Positions 36,048-48,921 are shown, counted from the stretch's first letter. The stretch is DNA of 64,000 nt from Domibacillus sp. DTU_2020_1001157_1_SI_ALB_TIR_016 (GCF_032341995.1 NZ_CP135438.1:186001-250000), one strand, 5' to 3'. Notes: generated from the sequence alone by a model not told the origin. A program made the numbers and translations.

Positions 36048-37220
36048 TTATCTAGAAAGTTGTTGTTTAGGAATAAACATATAGTTTCTAAGTAAAATAG
36101 TTACCAAACTTAGTAACAATGATAGGATTCCCACGAATACGACGTATTGTGTACCCATTCCAGATATAAATAACCCGCCTAGAGATGCACCTAATGTTGT
36201 TCCTACGTTACAGGATGATATAAATAATCCATTGGCAAAATCAGGCGCTTCGGGTGCTGAAGACGCAATCAAATATTGATTAATATTTGCCATTATTCCT
36301 CCAGCTAATATTCCCCAAATTAAAGTTATAACTGCCATAGGTATGGCAAACTGTCCTGCGAAAAATAAAATGATGTAAACAGCACTCATTAACAAAGGAA
36401 AAGATACTACAGATTTGGTGGCACTATGAGTAAGTAACTTTCCTGCGACAATGTTTCCAATAATATTGGCTCCACCGAAGATGAATAACGTTAAACTTAT
36501 GGTATTCGGAGCCATATTCGTTACTGTTTTCAGATATTCAGCAAGATAACTATAAACCCCAAACACGGCTGAGTTTAATAAAATGACAGTCACGATGGAA
36601 ATCCATATAATAGGTTTTTTTAATATGGAAAATTGTGTACCATAAGAAAGTCTTTCTTCAACAGGCATCGATGGTACAAAAATCAATGTAGCAATGAATA
36701 CAATAGCATTCACAATAGCAAAGAATGCCATCGCCATATCATACGAAACGGCACTTTCAATAAAACTTGCGATCGGTACGCCGGCTACCATACCAGCAGA
36801 TACTCCTATAAATACTTTAGAAACAGCTTTTGGAGCTTCTTCTTTACTTACTGAGGAAGCAGCTACGGTAAATGCCAAGGAACAATAAACTGGATGAAAA
36901 AAGGCTGGAATGATACGAGAAGTTAATAGAATGGTGAAGTTAGACGCAAATAAGGACACAATGTTCCCCAGAACAAAAATGCTAAGAACCAGTAACATGA
37001 CTTTCTTACGATTCATACCCGAGAACAATAACGGCAAAATTGGGCCAGATACTGCAACACCAAGGGCAAAAATACTCACCAGTAGCCCTGCTTGAGATAC
37101 ACTGACGTTAAAGTGATCAGCGATGGAAGGCAATAACCCAATAACCCCCATTTCAGTATTTAAAATACCGAAAACACCGACGGTTAATATAAATATAAGC
37201 AAATTGTTTTGTTTGGCCAA
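36048..37220 (-). CDS. MFS transporter, DHA1/AraJ-like
   Basis: 390 residues, 12 hydrophobic segments. N-terminal NTEMGVIGLLPSIADHFNVSVSQAGLLVS and the mid helix IPAFFHPVYCSLAF are typical of the YdhP/AraJ group of drug:proton antiporters. The halves are joined by a loop near PVEERLSYG (about 190). Substrate unknown. It is followed upstream (27 bases) by a lipoprotein relic and a broken dehydrogenase, with a divergent TetR gene beyond, which likely once controlled this group. Confidence 0.86.
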   Translation of the reverse strand: MAKQNNLLIFILTVGVFGILNTEMGVIGLLPSIADHFNVSVSQAGLLVSIFALGVAVSGPILPLLFSGMNRKKVMLLVLSIFVLGNIVSLFASNFTILLTSRIIPAFFHPVYCSLAFTVAASSVSKEEAPKAVSKVFIGVSAGMVAGVPIASFIESAVSYDMAMAFFAIVNAIVFIATLIFVPSMPVEERLSYGTQFSILKKPIIWISIVTVILLNSAVFGVYSYLAEYLKTVTNMAPNTISLTLFIFGGANIIGNIVAGKLLTHSATKSVVSFPLLMSAVYIILFFAGQFAIPMAVITLIWGILAGGIMANINQYLIASSAPEAPDFANGLFISSCNVGTTLGASLGGLFISGMGTQYVVFVGILSLLLSLVTILLRNYMFIPKQQLSR

Positions 37221-37247
37221 AAGTAATATACCTCCTCATTTCTTCTT

Positions 37248-37790
37248 TTAATCAATTTTTTCTATTTGAACTGTAAAATTGTCCTTAATGCTTTCAAACT
37301 TTTCTACTCCAGATTCAATCTTTCCTAATTTAATAAGTCCATTTGAATACCCAAAATCTTTATAAAATATAGCCAAATTTCCCCGGGGAGCATAATAAGT
37401 AAAATCTCCAGCTAAAGGTTCACTGCCTGACGAGGCTTTTTCTGTAGATAGTTTTTTTGATAAGTAACTAATTTTTTCTGTTTGGGCATAATCTTCTAAC
37501 GTTATTGTTAACGGCAGTTGTGATAAAAAATCCCTGCTTGTTGGATTATCATACATATTTACAAGTACTTCTTCGTTGCTAAACGTTAATTTTACTTTAG
37601 CATCTTCCATAACAACTAACCCCCCATTATTAATTATAGAATCCTTGCCATTCTGCTTGTTCGGTTCATCGATTTTAACTAATTGTTCACCGCTTGAATT
37701 TGTATTTGCCGTATCATCATTGGCTTTTCCCCCATTATCACTGTTTCCGCAAGCCTCCTGCGTTGTTATAGAGTACATTGACACGGCCAT
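37248..37790 (-). pseudogene. Cyclophilin-like lipoprotein, signal peptide lost by deletion
   Basis: The body is a cyclophilin-like protein (COG2164 type): VLVNMYDNPTSRDFLSQLPL, YYAPRGNLAIFYKDFGYSNGLIKLG. It begins with ACGNSDNGGK, clearly the lipobox Cys and the spacer of a lipoprotein, but the residues ahead of it (MAVSMYSITTQE) come from reading the truncated dehydrogenase gene in another frame. There is no signal peptide and no ribosome site. So a deletion joined two genes here. It is probably not expressed as a functional lipoprotein. Confidence 0.7.
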
Positions 37791-38025
37791 ATTTTCCGAT
37801 TGCTGTATCGATAACTGCTTGTACTTCCTCTTTATTCGTTACATCTGCTGCCTCATATGAAATTTCAGCATATGGCAATGATTCAACAAGTGCTTTCAAG
37901 CGATCCTCACGACGGGCTGCAATGACTAATTTTGCTCCTTCTTGTGCAAGCTTCTTGGTAGCAGCTTCACCAATCCCACTTGAGGCGCCCATAATAACAA
38001 CAACTTTATCTTGAATCGTAGACAT
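37738..38025 (-). pseudogene. Truncated short-chain dehydrogenase (N-terminal part)
   Basis: 95 residues from an ATG with AAAGGATG upstream. It contains the coenzyme motif GASSGIGEAATKKLA, AARREDRLKAL, ADVTNKEEV and VNVLYNNAG, then stops five residues later where the sequence changes to the lipoprotein gene. SDR enzymes need about 150 more residues including Y-x-x-x-K, so this product cannot be active. A C-terminal SDR relic lies at 39143-39365 in the opposite direction. Confidence 0.75.
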
Positions 38026-38122
38026 AATTGATAACATCCTTTCTTTTGGTTAGGAAGACAATTTATTTTTGCAGCTAGAGTAGTAGACATTGACTTTGTC
38101 CAGAAAAGAAAATCATCATTGA

Positions 38123-38148
38123 TTGATTAATCAACATATGTTTATAAT
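38123..38148 (+). promoter_or_regulatory. Promoter/operator of the TetR gene
   Basis: Palindrome TTGATTAATCAA (38123-38134) just before TATAAT (38143-38148); TTGATT at 38119 gives an 18-base spacer. Half-site-like TTGATTACTCAA follows near 38190. A twin lies at 35370. Confidence 0.5.
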
Positions 38149-38258
38149 TTTAAAGAGAAGCAAGTTGCTTTCAATGGTTAAATGAACGTAATTCGTTGAT
38201 TACTCAACAAATTTATAAAAATTGTTGAGTATCTTCAAGGGAGCTTGGTGACTTAACA

Positions 38259-38804
38259 ATGACTAAAGTGGATAGAAGAATAACCAAAAGCCAGGAAGCC
38301 ATTAAAAAGGCCCTTATTGAACTGATGTCCGAAAAGGGTTTCGATGATATTACCATTCAGGATATTGCTGACAGGGCAAATGTTAACCGAGGAACGATCT
38401 ATCTTCATTACTTGGATAAATTCGATTTACTGGATAAGATAATTGAGGAACATATAAACAACATGAGTGATTTTTGTGAATCGGCAACTGAAATGGATTG
38501 GATTGAATCGACTGTACACTGCATGGAATATCTTGAAAGTAATTTTTTATTTTTTTCGACGATGTTGAAGAGTGAAGGCGCCTCATACTTTCGTAATCAG
38601 TTCCTTAAGTTTAATATCGAAGAATTCAAGAAAGATGTGGATATAACAAAAGGGAAAAATTATGGTCAAAGTGAAGACGTAATTGTTCAATTTGTTGCGA
38701 ATGCTTACGTAGGAATAGTGGAATGGTGGTTAAAGAATGGAATGCCTTATCCACCCCGTGTTATGGCAGAAAAAGTGGGGGATTTGTTAGAAAGGATTGT
38801 ATAA
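38259..38804 (+). CDS. TetR/AcrR family regulator
   Basis: 181 residues. The helix-turn-helix lies at about 10-55 with AIKKALIELMSEKGFDDITIQDIADRANVNRGTIYLHY, the standard TetR N-domain. The C-domain is the type seen in TetR proteins of 180-190 residues (ENFLFFSTMLK-like, VANAYVGIVEWWLKNGMPY). It is divergent from the broken dehydrogenase, lipoprotein relic and MFS transporter, its likely former targets. The ribosome site (GGGAG) is rather far from the ATG. Confidence 0.87.
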   Translation: MTKVDRRITKSQEAIKKALIELMSEKGFDDITIQDIADRANVNRGTIYLHYLDKFDLLDKIIEEHINNMSDFCESATEMDWIESTVHCMEYLESNFLFFSTMLKSEGASYFRNQFLKFNIEEFKKDVDITKGKNYGQSEDVIVQFVANAYVGIVEWWLKNGMPYPPRVMAEKVGDLLERIV

Positions 38805-39000
38805 ACATCCCTTACATTAATGAAGAAAAAAGGATATCCATGAACTTCATGGCATTCTTCGTTTAAAGTCATGCAAAAATACATTGCTGTGTTAGATATA
38901 AAAAAGAGCTTGTGCCACACAACGATCCTGAAAACATAAAATGGCTCAACACGGTTATAATTTCTTATTCAACACAACGAAAATATGGCTCATAACGAAT

Positions 39001-39043
39001 AAAAAACAGAAGATGCGGTAATATACTGCATCTTCTGTTTTTT
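39001..39043. terminator. Bidirectional terminator
   Basis: AAAAAACAGAAGATGC and GCATCTTCTGTTTTTT pair around GGTAATATACT minus the flanks. It is about 200 bases after the TetR gene. Confidence 0.75.
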
Positions 39044-39142
39044 GTATGATCCCATGCAAGTATCAAAATTACATAATATTGTGGGACAAAATTTGCTGTT
39101 CATGTCATCATGGAAGTAATGCGCTAGGAAAAAAGAGAAAAT

Positions 39143-39365
39143 AACATTCGCTTAACCATTATTTCATCAGGAGCTGTTTTAACTAAGCTTTATAAAGCGA
39201 CTAATGACCCCGGCATTTGTTGAGATGGCAGAGAATACTCCCGCTGACATTGATTTAGATTTAAAGTCAAGTGACAATGCAGATGCAGTAGCTTATGCCA
39301 TTAGCACCCCTGAAACTGTTACAGTAAGTGAAATCTTGATTCGTCCAACGAAACAAATAACCTAA
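39143..39365 (+). pseudogene. Frameshifted C-terminal relic of a short-chain dehydrogenase
   Basis: One frame reads NIRLTIISSGAVLTKLYKAT and the next reads NTPADIDLDLKSSDNADAVAYAI then PETVTVSEILIRPT, ending in a TAA. Together they resemble the last 65 residues of YdfG-like SDR enzymes (normal form: NIRTTIISPGAV...ADAVAYAI.QPE.V.VNEILIRPT). It lacks a start and its frame is broken. It may be the other half of the SDR gene at 37738-38025 after a rearrangement. Confidence 0.7.
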
Positions 39366-39395
39366 TTACGTAAGCGGCAGTAAATGATACACACA

Positions 39396-39444
39396 AAAAC
39401 CACCTGGATTTCATATGCACCGTTATGAAATCCAGGCGGTTTTC
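39396..39444. terminator. Terminator of the AdhR-like gene
   Basis: CCTGGATTTCATA/TATGAAATCCAGG, extended by AACC/GGTT, T-run on both sides; three bases past the stop of the MerR gene at 39447. Confidence 0.8.
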
Positions 39445-39446
39445 TG

Positions 39447-39866
39447 TTAATTAGTAATGAAACTCCCTATTTTATCGTTTTTATGGATATCTTCCGTTCC
39501 TGCATCCAATGCAGTCTTGTAATACATACATTTATGATCGATGACTTCCATTGTTTTTCTTAGTTCTTCCATCTGTGCTTCTACACTAGCTTTTCGTTCC
39601 ATAAACATGTCATATCTTTGCTGCAAGGTAGAATCTCCTTCAGAACACCAATCAATGAAACTCTTAATTTCCTTAATAGGCATCCCGGTGGCTTTTAAAC
39701 ATTCAATTATTTTTAAAGCGCCGATATCGGATTCTTTAAATACTCTTGTTCCGCTCGGTGTCCGTTCTACAAAAGGCATAAGCCCCTCCTTGTCGTAGTA
39801 ACGCAAGGTATACACTGTAAGATTCAATTCTTTTGCAGCTTCGCTGATAGAATATGTTTTCATCAT
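39447..39866 (-). CDS. adhR: MerR family regulator, AdhR-like
   Basis: 139 residues with the MerR winged helix YSISEAAKELNLTVYTLRYYDKEGLMPF and PSGTRVFKESDIGALKIIE, then a dimerisation helix containing DWCSEGDST with a cysteine that suits electrophile sensing as in Bacillus AdhR. It is divergent from an alcohol dehydrogenase gene. Both promoters contain the same core, GAGTTAACTC (39897) and GAGTTAACTA (40106), so it likely controls itself and adhA, probably in response to aldehydes. The symbol is by analogy. Confidence 0.8.
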   Translation of the reverse strand: MMKTYSISEAAKELNLTVYTLRYYDKEGLMPFVERTPSGTRVFKESDIGALKIIECLKATGMPIKEIKSFIDWCSEGDSTLQQRYDMFMERKASVEAQMEELRKTMEVIDHKCMYYKTALDAGTEDIHKNDKIGSFITN

Positions 39867-40097
39867 TTATTTCCTCTTTTTCACCATCTATACTTTGAGT
39901 TAACTCTATGTTTTGAGGGAATTTTATCACGGTATTTGTGGAATGTCAAAATCAACTTATAGGGAAAGCAGAAATGGACTCTGTTTAACGGGGATAGGCT
40001 TACTAAAAAAAGAATGCAGCTAGCTTTAGGGCTATATTGATAGATGATATGAAACCTGTATGGGCGGGAATCTTTTAAAAAAATATAAGCTATCCAC

Positions 40098-40128
40098 TTG
40101 ACCTAGAGTTAACTATAGGGATTAACAT
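40098..40128 (+). promoter_or_regulatory. MerR-type promoter of adhA
   Basis: TTGACC (40098-40103), a 19-base spacer and TAACAT (40123-40128). The spacer holds the dyad CTAGAGTTAACTATAG. The over-long spacer with a central palindrome is the hallmark of MerR-activated promoters. Confidence 0.8.
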
Positions 40129-40249
40129 TGTTATGCAAGAGAAAAAAGCAGGGACGGAAATGAATGAAAAGATTTTTAACCTGGTTTATTCATTTATACC
40201 TGACACAGGCGCCTTCTCTTGAAAAATATACATTATAGGAGGATTTTTT

Positions 40250-41290
40250 ATGGTAACTGCTAAAGCACGGGCTGTCGACGGTCCAGACAAACCGTTTCGA
40301 GCTGCCGAAATTAAACGACGCGATCTGGATTTGCATGATATTTTGATTGAAATTAAGTATGCAGGCATATGCCATTCTGACATCCATACTGCTCATGGCG
40401 AATGGGGTCCCGTGAACTATCCTCTCGTACCTGGACACGAGATTGCGGGAATTGTCACGGATGTAGGAGCCGAGGTCACAAAGTACAAGGTCGGTGACCG
40501 GGTAGGAGTCGGGTGTATGGTTGACTCCTGCGGCGAATGTGAGAACTGCCGTAAAGGAGAAGAACAATACTGTCTCAAAGGAAATGTTCCTACCTACGCT
40601 GGCGTTGACAAATACGGCGAACCAACTCAAGGCGGCTATTCTACTCACATTGTGGTAACTGAGGATTTCGTAGTCAGAATTCCTGATAGCATTGAGCTTG
40701 ACGCCGCAGCACCATTACTTTGCGCAGGCATTACAACCTATTCGCCACTAAACCATTGGGGAGCTGGTCCAGGCAAAAAAGTAGCTGTGGTTGGCATGGG
40801 CGGTCTTGGTCACATGGCCGTTAAAATTGCACATGCGATGGGTGCGGAAGTCACTGTTCTGTCACAAACATTAAGTAAAAAAGAAGATGGCTTACAATTT
40901 GGTGCTGAAAATTACTATGCCACAAGCGACCCAGAAACATTCGTGAAACTTGCCGGAACCTTTGACTTAATTATTAACACGGTAAGTGCAAAAATTGACA
41001 TTAATGCTTACTTCTCACTGTTAACGCTGGATGGTACTCTGGTAAACGTTGGTGCGCCTGCAGAGCCATTGTCAGTAAATGTGTTCTCTCTCATCGGTCA
41101 CCGCCGTTCATTTGCAGGTTCAATGATTGGAGGCATCCGTGAGACTCAGGAAATGTTGGAATTCTGTGGAAAACATAATATTGTTCCTAAGATTGAAATC
41201 ATTTCAGCCGACCAAATTGACGAAGCTTACGAACGCGTATTAGCTTCAGATGTGAAGTATCGATTTGTGATTGACATCAGCACAATGTGA
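40250..41290 (+). CDS. adhA: Zinc-dependent alcohol dehydrogenase (cinnamyl-type)
   Basis: 346 residues. The catalytic zinc site is [15 protein letters not shown] and [10 protein letters not shown]; the structural zinc site is [15 protein letters not shown]; the Rossmann motif is [15 protein letters not shown]. This is the YjgB/AdhA class that reduces aldehydes with NADPH. AGGAGG precedes the ATG. The MerR-type promoter and divergent regulator match the AdhR-AdhA pair of B. subtilis, linked there to formaldehyde and methylglyoxal stress. A terminator follows 60 bases later. Confidence 0.92.
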   Translation: MVTAKARAVDGPDKPFRAAEIKRRDLDLHDILIEIKYAGICHSDIHTAHGEWGPVNYPLVPGHEIAGIVTDVGAEVTKYKVGDRVGVGCMVDSCGECENCRKGEEQYCLKGNVPTYAGVDKYGEPTQGGYSTHIVVTEDFVVRIPDSIELDAAAPLLCAGITTYSPLNHWGAGPGKKVAVVGMGGLGHMAVKIAHAMGAEVTVLSQTLSKKEDGLQFGAENYYATSDPETFVKLAGTFDLIINTVSAKIDINAYFSLLTLDGTLVNVGAPAEPLSVNVFSLIGHRRSFAGSMIGGIRETQEMLEFCGKHNIVPKIEIISADQIDEAYERVLASDVKYRFVIDISTM

Positions 41291-41350
41291 GTTGCGTAAA
41301 TAATAAATTCTAATGTTAATTTCGAGAGTGTACTCCCACAATTTAAAGAC

Positions 41351-41386
41351 AAAACACCGCCTGAATAAAATTCAAGCGGTGTTTAT
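41351..41386. terminator. Terminator of adhA
   Basis: AAACACCGC...GCGGTGTTT hairpin with TGAA/TTCA extension, 60 bases past the stop. Confidence 0.75.
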
Positions 41387-41478
41387 CTATATAAGAGGAG
41401 GTGCTTGCTATAGCACCCGCCTTTTCTTTATAGGTTTTCCAAAAATCAAATTCTTTCTCATGGAAGATGTTCCCGAAA

Positions 41479-41503
41479 TAAAAAGAACAGCTTCCGCTGT
41501 CCT
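41479..41503 (-). terminator. Terminator of the rRNA operon
   Basis: On the minus strand GGACAGC-GGAA-GCTGTTC followed by TTTTTATTT, 15 bases past the 5S gene. Confidence 0.8.
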
Positions 41504-41517
41504 CATCCTCACTGCTT

Positions 41518-41633
<116 letters not shown>

Positions 41634-41710
41634 CTATGTATGGAACAAAATTGTTCCTTCAAAACTGGATAATCTCTGTAAAGTAACGGCATACCGTGCC
41701 ATGTTAATCT

Positions 41711-44641
<2,931 letters not shown>

Positions 44642-44803
44642 CTAAAATGGCGATTACTCGGTATTGCTTGGTGTTACTTTACGATATTATCCAGTTTTCA
44701 AAGAACAATCATGTTTACTATCTAATATAGAAGGAATTCATCCTTCAAAACTGAACAAAATAACGCGTCAACGTATGTGAGAACTAAGTTCTCACTTCCG
44801 TAA

Positions 44804-46368
<1,565 letters not shown>

Positions 46369-46500
46369 TTGACTTGCTCATTTGTTTCTATATAGATGAC
46401 GGGCATCTTCTATAGAAGTTTAATTCTTAAAACGTTGACGTTTATTTTGTTCAGTTTTCAAAGATCAATTCTCTTTACTGTCATCTCCGACAGCTAAATA

Positions 46501-46529
46501 ATCATATCATGCCCTCATTCACACGTCAA
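46501..46529 (-). promoter_or_regulatory. rRNA operon promoter
   Basis: TTGACG (46529-46524), 17-base spacer, TATGAT (46506-46501) on the minus strand, about 135 bases upstream of 16S. It lies between the tRNA block and 16S. Confidence 0.8.
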
Positions 46530-46758
46530 CACTTTAAAAGGAAAAATATTATTCCTTCAAAATGATGAAGATGTAAATCAGTTTGTTCGAGCCGCCTTAT
46601 TTACTGGCGGATTCATAATATAACATAAGATTTCTTACGAAATCAATAGGGATTTATTAAAAATATTATTTTCCCAAAATAATAATTTGACTGCTCCCAA
46701 ATTTCACAAATCCTGCATTCATCAAACGGAATGACGAAAGTCATCAAAGCAAATACTA

Positions 46759-46832
46759 TGGAGGCGGCAACCGGACTCGAACCGGTGGTAAAGGTTTTGC
46801 AGACCTTGGCCTTACCGCTTGGCTATGCCGCC
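46759..46832 (-). tRNA. tRNA-Cys(GCA)
   Basis: Cloverleaf with GGCGGCA/TGCCGCC acceptor; anticodon GCA; CCA encoded. Last tRNA of the block. Confidence 0.95.
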
Positions 46833-46845
46833 TTTATAAAAATGT

Positions 46846-46920
46846 TGGAGCGGAAGACGGGATTCGAACCCGCGACCCCCACCTTGGCAAGGTGATGTTC
46901 TACCACTGAACTACTTCCGC
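46846..46920 (-). tRNA. tRNA-Gly(GCC)
   Basis: GCGGAAG/CTTCCGC acceptor; anticodon GCC; CCA encoded. Confidence 0.95.
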
Positions 46921-46927
46921 AAAATAA

Positions 46928-47002
46928 TGGCTGGGCTAGAAGGATTCGAACCTTCGCGTGACGGAGTCAAAGTCCGTTGCCTTACCGCTTGGCTATAGCC
47001 CA
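46928..47002 (-). tRNA. tRNA-Gln(TTG)
   Basis: TGGGCTA/TAGCCCA acceptor; anticodon TTG; CCA encoded. Confidence 0.95.
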
Positions 47003-47008
47003 AAAATA

Positions 47009-47085
47009 TGGGGCGATCGAGGGGAATCGAACCCCCGAATGTCGGAGCCACAATCCGATGCGTTAACCACTTCGCCACGACCGCC
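47009..47085 (-). tRNA. tRNA-His(GTG)
   Basis: Anticodon GTG; the base before the acceptor stem is G, giving the G-1 typical of tRNA-His; CCA encoded. Confidence 0.94.
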
Positions 47086-47089
47086 ATAC

Positions 47090-47173
47090 TGGTGGAGGGG
47101 GGCAGATTCGAACTGCCGAACCCGAAGGAGCGGATTTACAGTCCGCCGCGTTTAGCCACTTCGCTACCCCTCC
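47090..47173 (-). tRNA. tRNA-Tyr(GTA)
   Basis: 84-base class II tRNA with long variable arm; GGAGGGG acceptor; anticodon GTA; CCA encoded. Confidence 0.94.
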
Positions 47174-47196
47174 AGTATATGAAGTTATATAAAAAA

Positions 47197-47270
<74 letters not shown>

Positions 47271-47281
47271 ATTATTTAAAA

Positions 47282-47357
47282 TGGTGGCTCAGGACGGAAT
47301 CGAACCGCCGACACAAGGATTTTCAGTCCTTTGCTCTACCAACTGAGCTACTGAGCC
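47282..47357 (-). tRNA. tRNA-Phe(GAA)
   Basis: GGCTCAG/CTGAGCC acceptor; anticodon GAA; CCA encoded. Confidence 0.95.
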
Positions 47358-47366
47358 ATATAAAAA

Positions 47367-47443
47367 TGGCGGTCCGGACGGGACTCGAACCCGCGACCTC
47401 CTGCGTGACAGGCAGGCATTCTAACCAACTGAACTACCGGACC
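47367..47443 (-). tRNA. tRNA-Asp(GTC)
   Basis: GGTCCGG/CCGGACC acceptor; anticodon GTC; CCA encoded. Confidence 0.95.
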
Positions 47444-47449
47444 AAACGA

Positions 47450-47523
47450 TTGCGGGGGCAGGATTTGAACCTGCGGCCTTCGGGTTATGAGCCCGACGAG
47501 CTACCGAGCTGCTCCACCCCGCG
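47450..47523 (-). tRNA. Initiator tRNA-Met(CAT)
   Basis: C1 and A72 do not pair, the initiator mark, and GGG/CCC flank the anticodon CAT as in formyl-Met initiators. CCA not encoded. Confidence 0.93.
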
Positions 47524-47532
47524 ATAATAATA

Positions 47533-47608
47533 TGGTGGGGGATGACGGGATCGAACCGCCGACCCTCTGCTTGTAAGGCAGATGCTCTCCCAGCTGAGCT
47601 AATCCTCC
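47533..47608 (-). tRNA. tRNA-Val(TAC), copy with acceptor mismatch
   Basis: Anticodon TAC, CCA encoded. The 5' arm GGAGGAT faces ATCCCCC, so A3 meets C70; the otherwise identical copy at 48610 has ATCCTCC and pairs fully. Confidence 0.9.
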
Positions 47609-47612
47609 AAAA

Positions 47613-47687
47613 TGGTGACCCCTACGGGATTCGAACCCGTGTTACCGCCGTGAAAGGGCGGTGTCTTAACCGCTTGACCAAGGGGCC
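47613..47687 (-). tRNA. tRNA-Glu(TTC), first copy
   Basis: GGCCCCT acceptor arm; anticodon TTC; CCA encoded. Same sequence as the copy at 48689. Confidence 0.95.
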
Positions 47688-47711
47688 ACTATGTATTTTT
47701 ATAAAGTATAC

Positions 47712-47803
47712 TGGCGGAGAGCAAGGGATTCGAACCCTTGAGACAGCGGTAACCGTCTACACGATTTCCAATCGTGCTCCTTCGACCTCTCGGACAGCTC
47801 TCC
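47712..47803 (-). tRNA. tRNA-Ser(GGA)
   Basis: 92-base class II tRNA; GGAGAGC/GCTCTCC acceptor; anticodon GGA; CCA encoded. Confidence 0.94.
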
Positions 47804-47853
47804 GTAAATGAATCTACAGGCATAAAATAAATTGAAAACTTTATTTATATCAA

Positions 47854-47927
47854 TAGCGGCGGAGGGGATCGAACCCCCGACCTCACGGGTATGAACCGTA
47901 CGCTCTAGCCAGCTGAGCTACACCGCC
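47854..47927 (-). tRNA. Elongator tRNA-Met(CAT)
   Basis: GGCGGTG acceptor arm with normal 1-72 pair; anticodon CAT; CCA not encoded. The C34 could be lysidine-modified in an Ile tRNA, but the body matches elongator Met. Confidence 0.88.
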
Positions 47928-47946
47928 AAAAAAGCATTAAAAATAT

Positions 47947-48022
47947 TGGTGGAGCCTAGCGGGATCGAACCGCTGACCTCCTGCGTGCAAAGCAGGCGCT
48001 CTCCCAGCTGAGCTAAGGCCCC
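47947..48022 (-). tRNA. tRNA-Ala(TGC)
   Basis: GGGGCCT acceptor arm; anticodon TGC; CCA encoded. Confidence 0.95.
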
Positions 48023-48033
48023 ATTTTTATAAA

Positions 48034-48107
48034 TCGGGAAGACAGGATTCGAACCTGCGACCCCTTGGTCCCAAACCAAGTGCTCTACCAAGCTGAGCTA
48101 CTTCCCG
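48034..48107 (-). tRNA. tRNA-Pro(TGG)
   Basis: CGGGAAG/CTTCCCG acceptor; anticodon TGG; CCA not encoded. Confidence 0.94.
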
Positions 48108-48135
48108 TAAAAACGAAAAATCGTTTATGTATAAA

Positions 48136-48212
48136 TGGCGCGCCCGAGAGGACTCGAACCTCTAACCGCTTGATTCGTAGTCAAGTACTCTATCCAATTG
48201 AGCTACGGGCGC
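48136..48212 (-). tRNA. tRNA-Arg(ACG)
   Basis: GCGCCCG/CGGGCGC acceptor; anticodon ACG (A34 normally edited to inosine); CCA encoded. Confidence 0.95.
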
Positions 48213-48229
48213 ACTATTTGATTGTAAAG

Positions 48230-48318
48230 TGGTGCCGAGGACCGGAATCGAACCGGTACGGTAGTCACCTACCGCAGGATTTTAAGTCCTGTGCGTCTGC
48301 CAGTTCCGCCACCCCGGC
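48230..48318 (-). tRNA. tRNA-Leu(TAA)
   Basis: 89-base class II tRNA; GCCGGGG acceptor arm; anticodon TAA; CCA encoded. Confidence 0.94.
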
Positions 48319-48319
48319 A

Positions 48320-48350
48320 AGGTACTATTCTGCCACTGAACTACTTCTAT
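48320..48350 (-). pseudogene. Relic of the 5' half of a tRNA-Gly
   Basis: On the minus strand GAAGTAGTTCAGTGG then CAGAA follows the first half of tRNA-Gly (46846-46920) with a few changes and stops before the anticodon. It lies between the two tRNA-Leu genes, the slot where tRNA-Gly sits in the similar B. subtilis gene order. Confidence 0.7.
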
Positions 48351-48357
48351 AAAAAAG

Positions 48358-48439
48358 TGCGGGTGAAGGGACTTGAACCCCCACGCCTTGCGGCGCCAGA
48401 TCCTAAGTCTGGTGCGTCTGCCAATTCCGCCACACCCGC
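48358..48439 (-). tRNA. tRNA-Leu(TAG)
   Basis: Class II tRNA; GCGGGTG/CACCCGC acceptor; anticodon TAG; CCA not encoded. Confidence 0.94.
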
Positions 48440-48446
48440 ATATACA

Positions 48447-48522
48447 TGGTGAGCCATGAAGGACTCGAACCTTCGACCCTCTGATTAAAAGTCAGATGCT
48501 CTACCGACTGAGCTAATGGCTC
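48447..48522 (-). tRNA. tRNA-Lys(TTT)
   Basis: GAGCCAT/ATGGCTC acceptor; anticodon TTT; CCA encoded. Confidence 0.95.
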
Positions 48523-48528
48523 GGTAAA

Positions 48529-48604
<76 letters not shown>

Positions 48605-48609
48605 ATAAA

Positions 48610-48685
48610 TGGTGGAGGATGACGGGATCGAACCGCCGACCCTCTGCTTGTAAGGCAGATGCTCTCCCAGCTGAGCTAATCCTCC
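48610..48685 (-). tRNA. tRNA-Val(TAC), intact copy
   Basis: GGAGGAT/ATCCTCC acceptor pairs fully; anticodon TAC; CCA encoded. Duplicate of 47533-47608. Confidence 0.95.
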
Positions 48686-48688
48686 AAA

Positions 48689-48763
48689 TGGTGACCCCTA
48701 CGGGATTCGAACCCGTGTTACCGCCGTGAAAGGGCGGTGTCTTAACCGCTTGACCAAGGGGCC
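48689..48763 (-). tRNA. tRNA-Glu(TTC), second copy
   Basis: Anticodon TTC; CCA encoded. Identical to the copy at 47613. Confidence 0.95.
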
Positions 48764-48790
48764 TTACTTCTTATATATATGATTTTAAAA

Positions 48791-48865
48791 TGGCTCCGCA
48801 GGCAAGACTCGAACTTGCGACCGATCGGTTAACAGCCGATTGCTCTACCACTGAGCTACTGCGGA
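48791..48865 (-). tRNA. tRNA-Asn(GTT)
   Basis: TCCGCAG/CTGCGGA acceptor; anticodon GTT; CCA encoded. First tRNA after the promoter. Confidence 0.95.
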
Positions 48866-48892
48866 ATAATCTGCACTAACGACAGCTATAAA

Positions 48893-48921
48893 ATAATATC
48901 ACCCTTAAAATTTAAAATCAA
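48893..48921 (-). promoter_or_regulatory. Promoter of the tRNA block
   Basis: TTGATT (48921-48916), 17-base spacer, TATTAT (48898-48893) on the minus strand, about 28 bases before tRNA-Asn. Upstream sequence is AT-rich, as for stable-RNA promoters. Confidence 0.7.

Noticed and set aside
40190-40648. 152-codon minus-strand ORF
   Set aside because: Antisense to the well-supported adhA gene, without a ribosome site.
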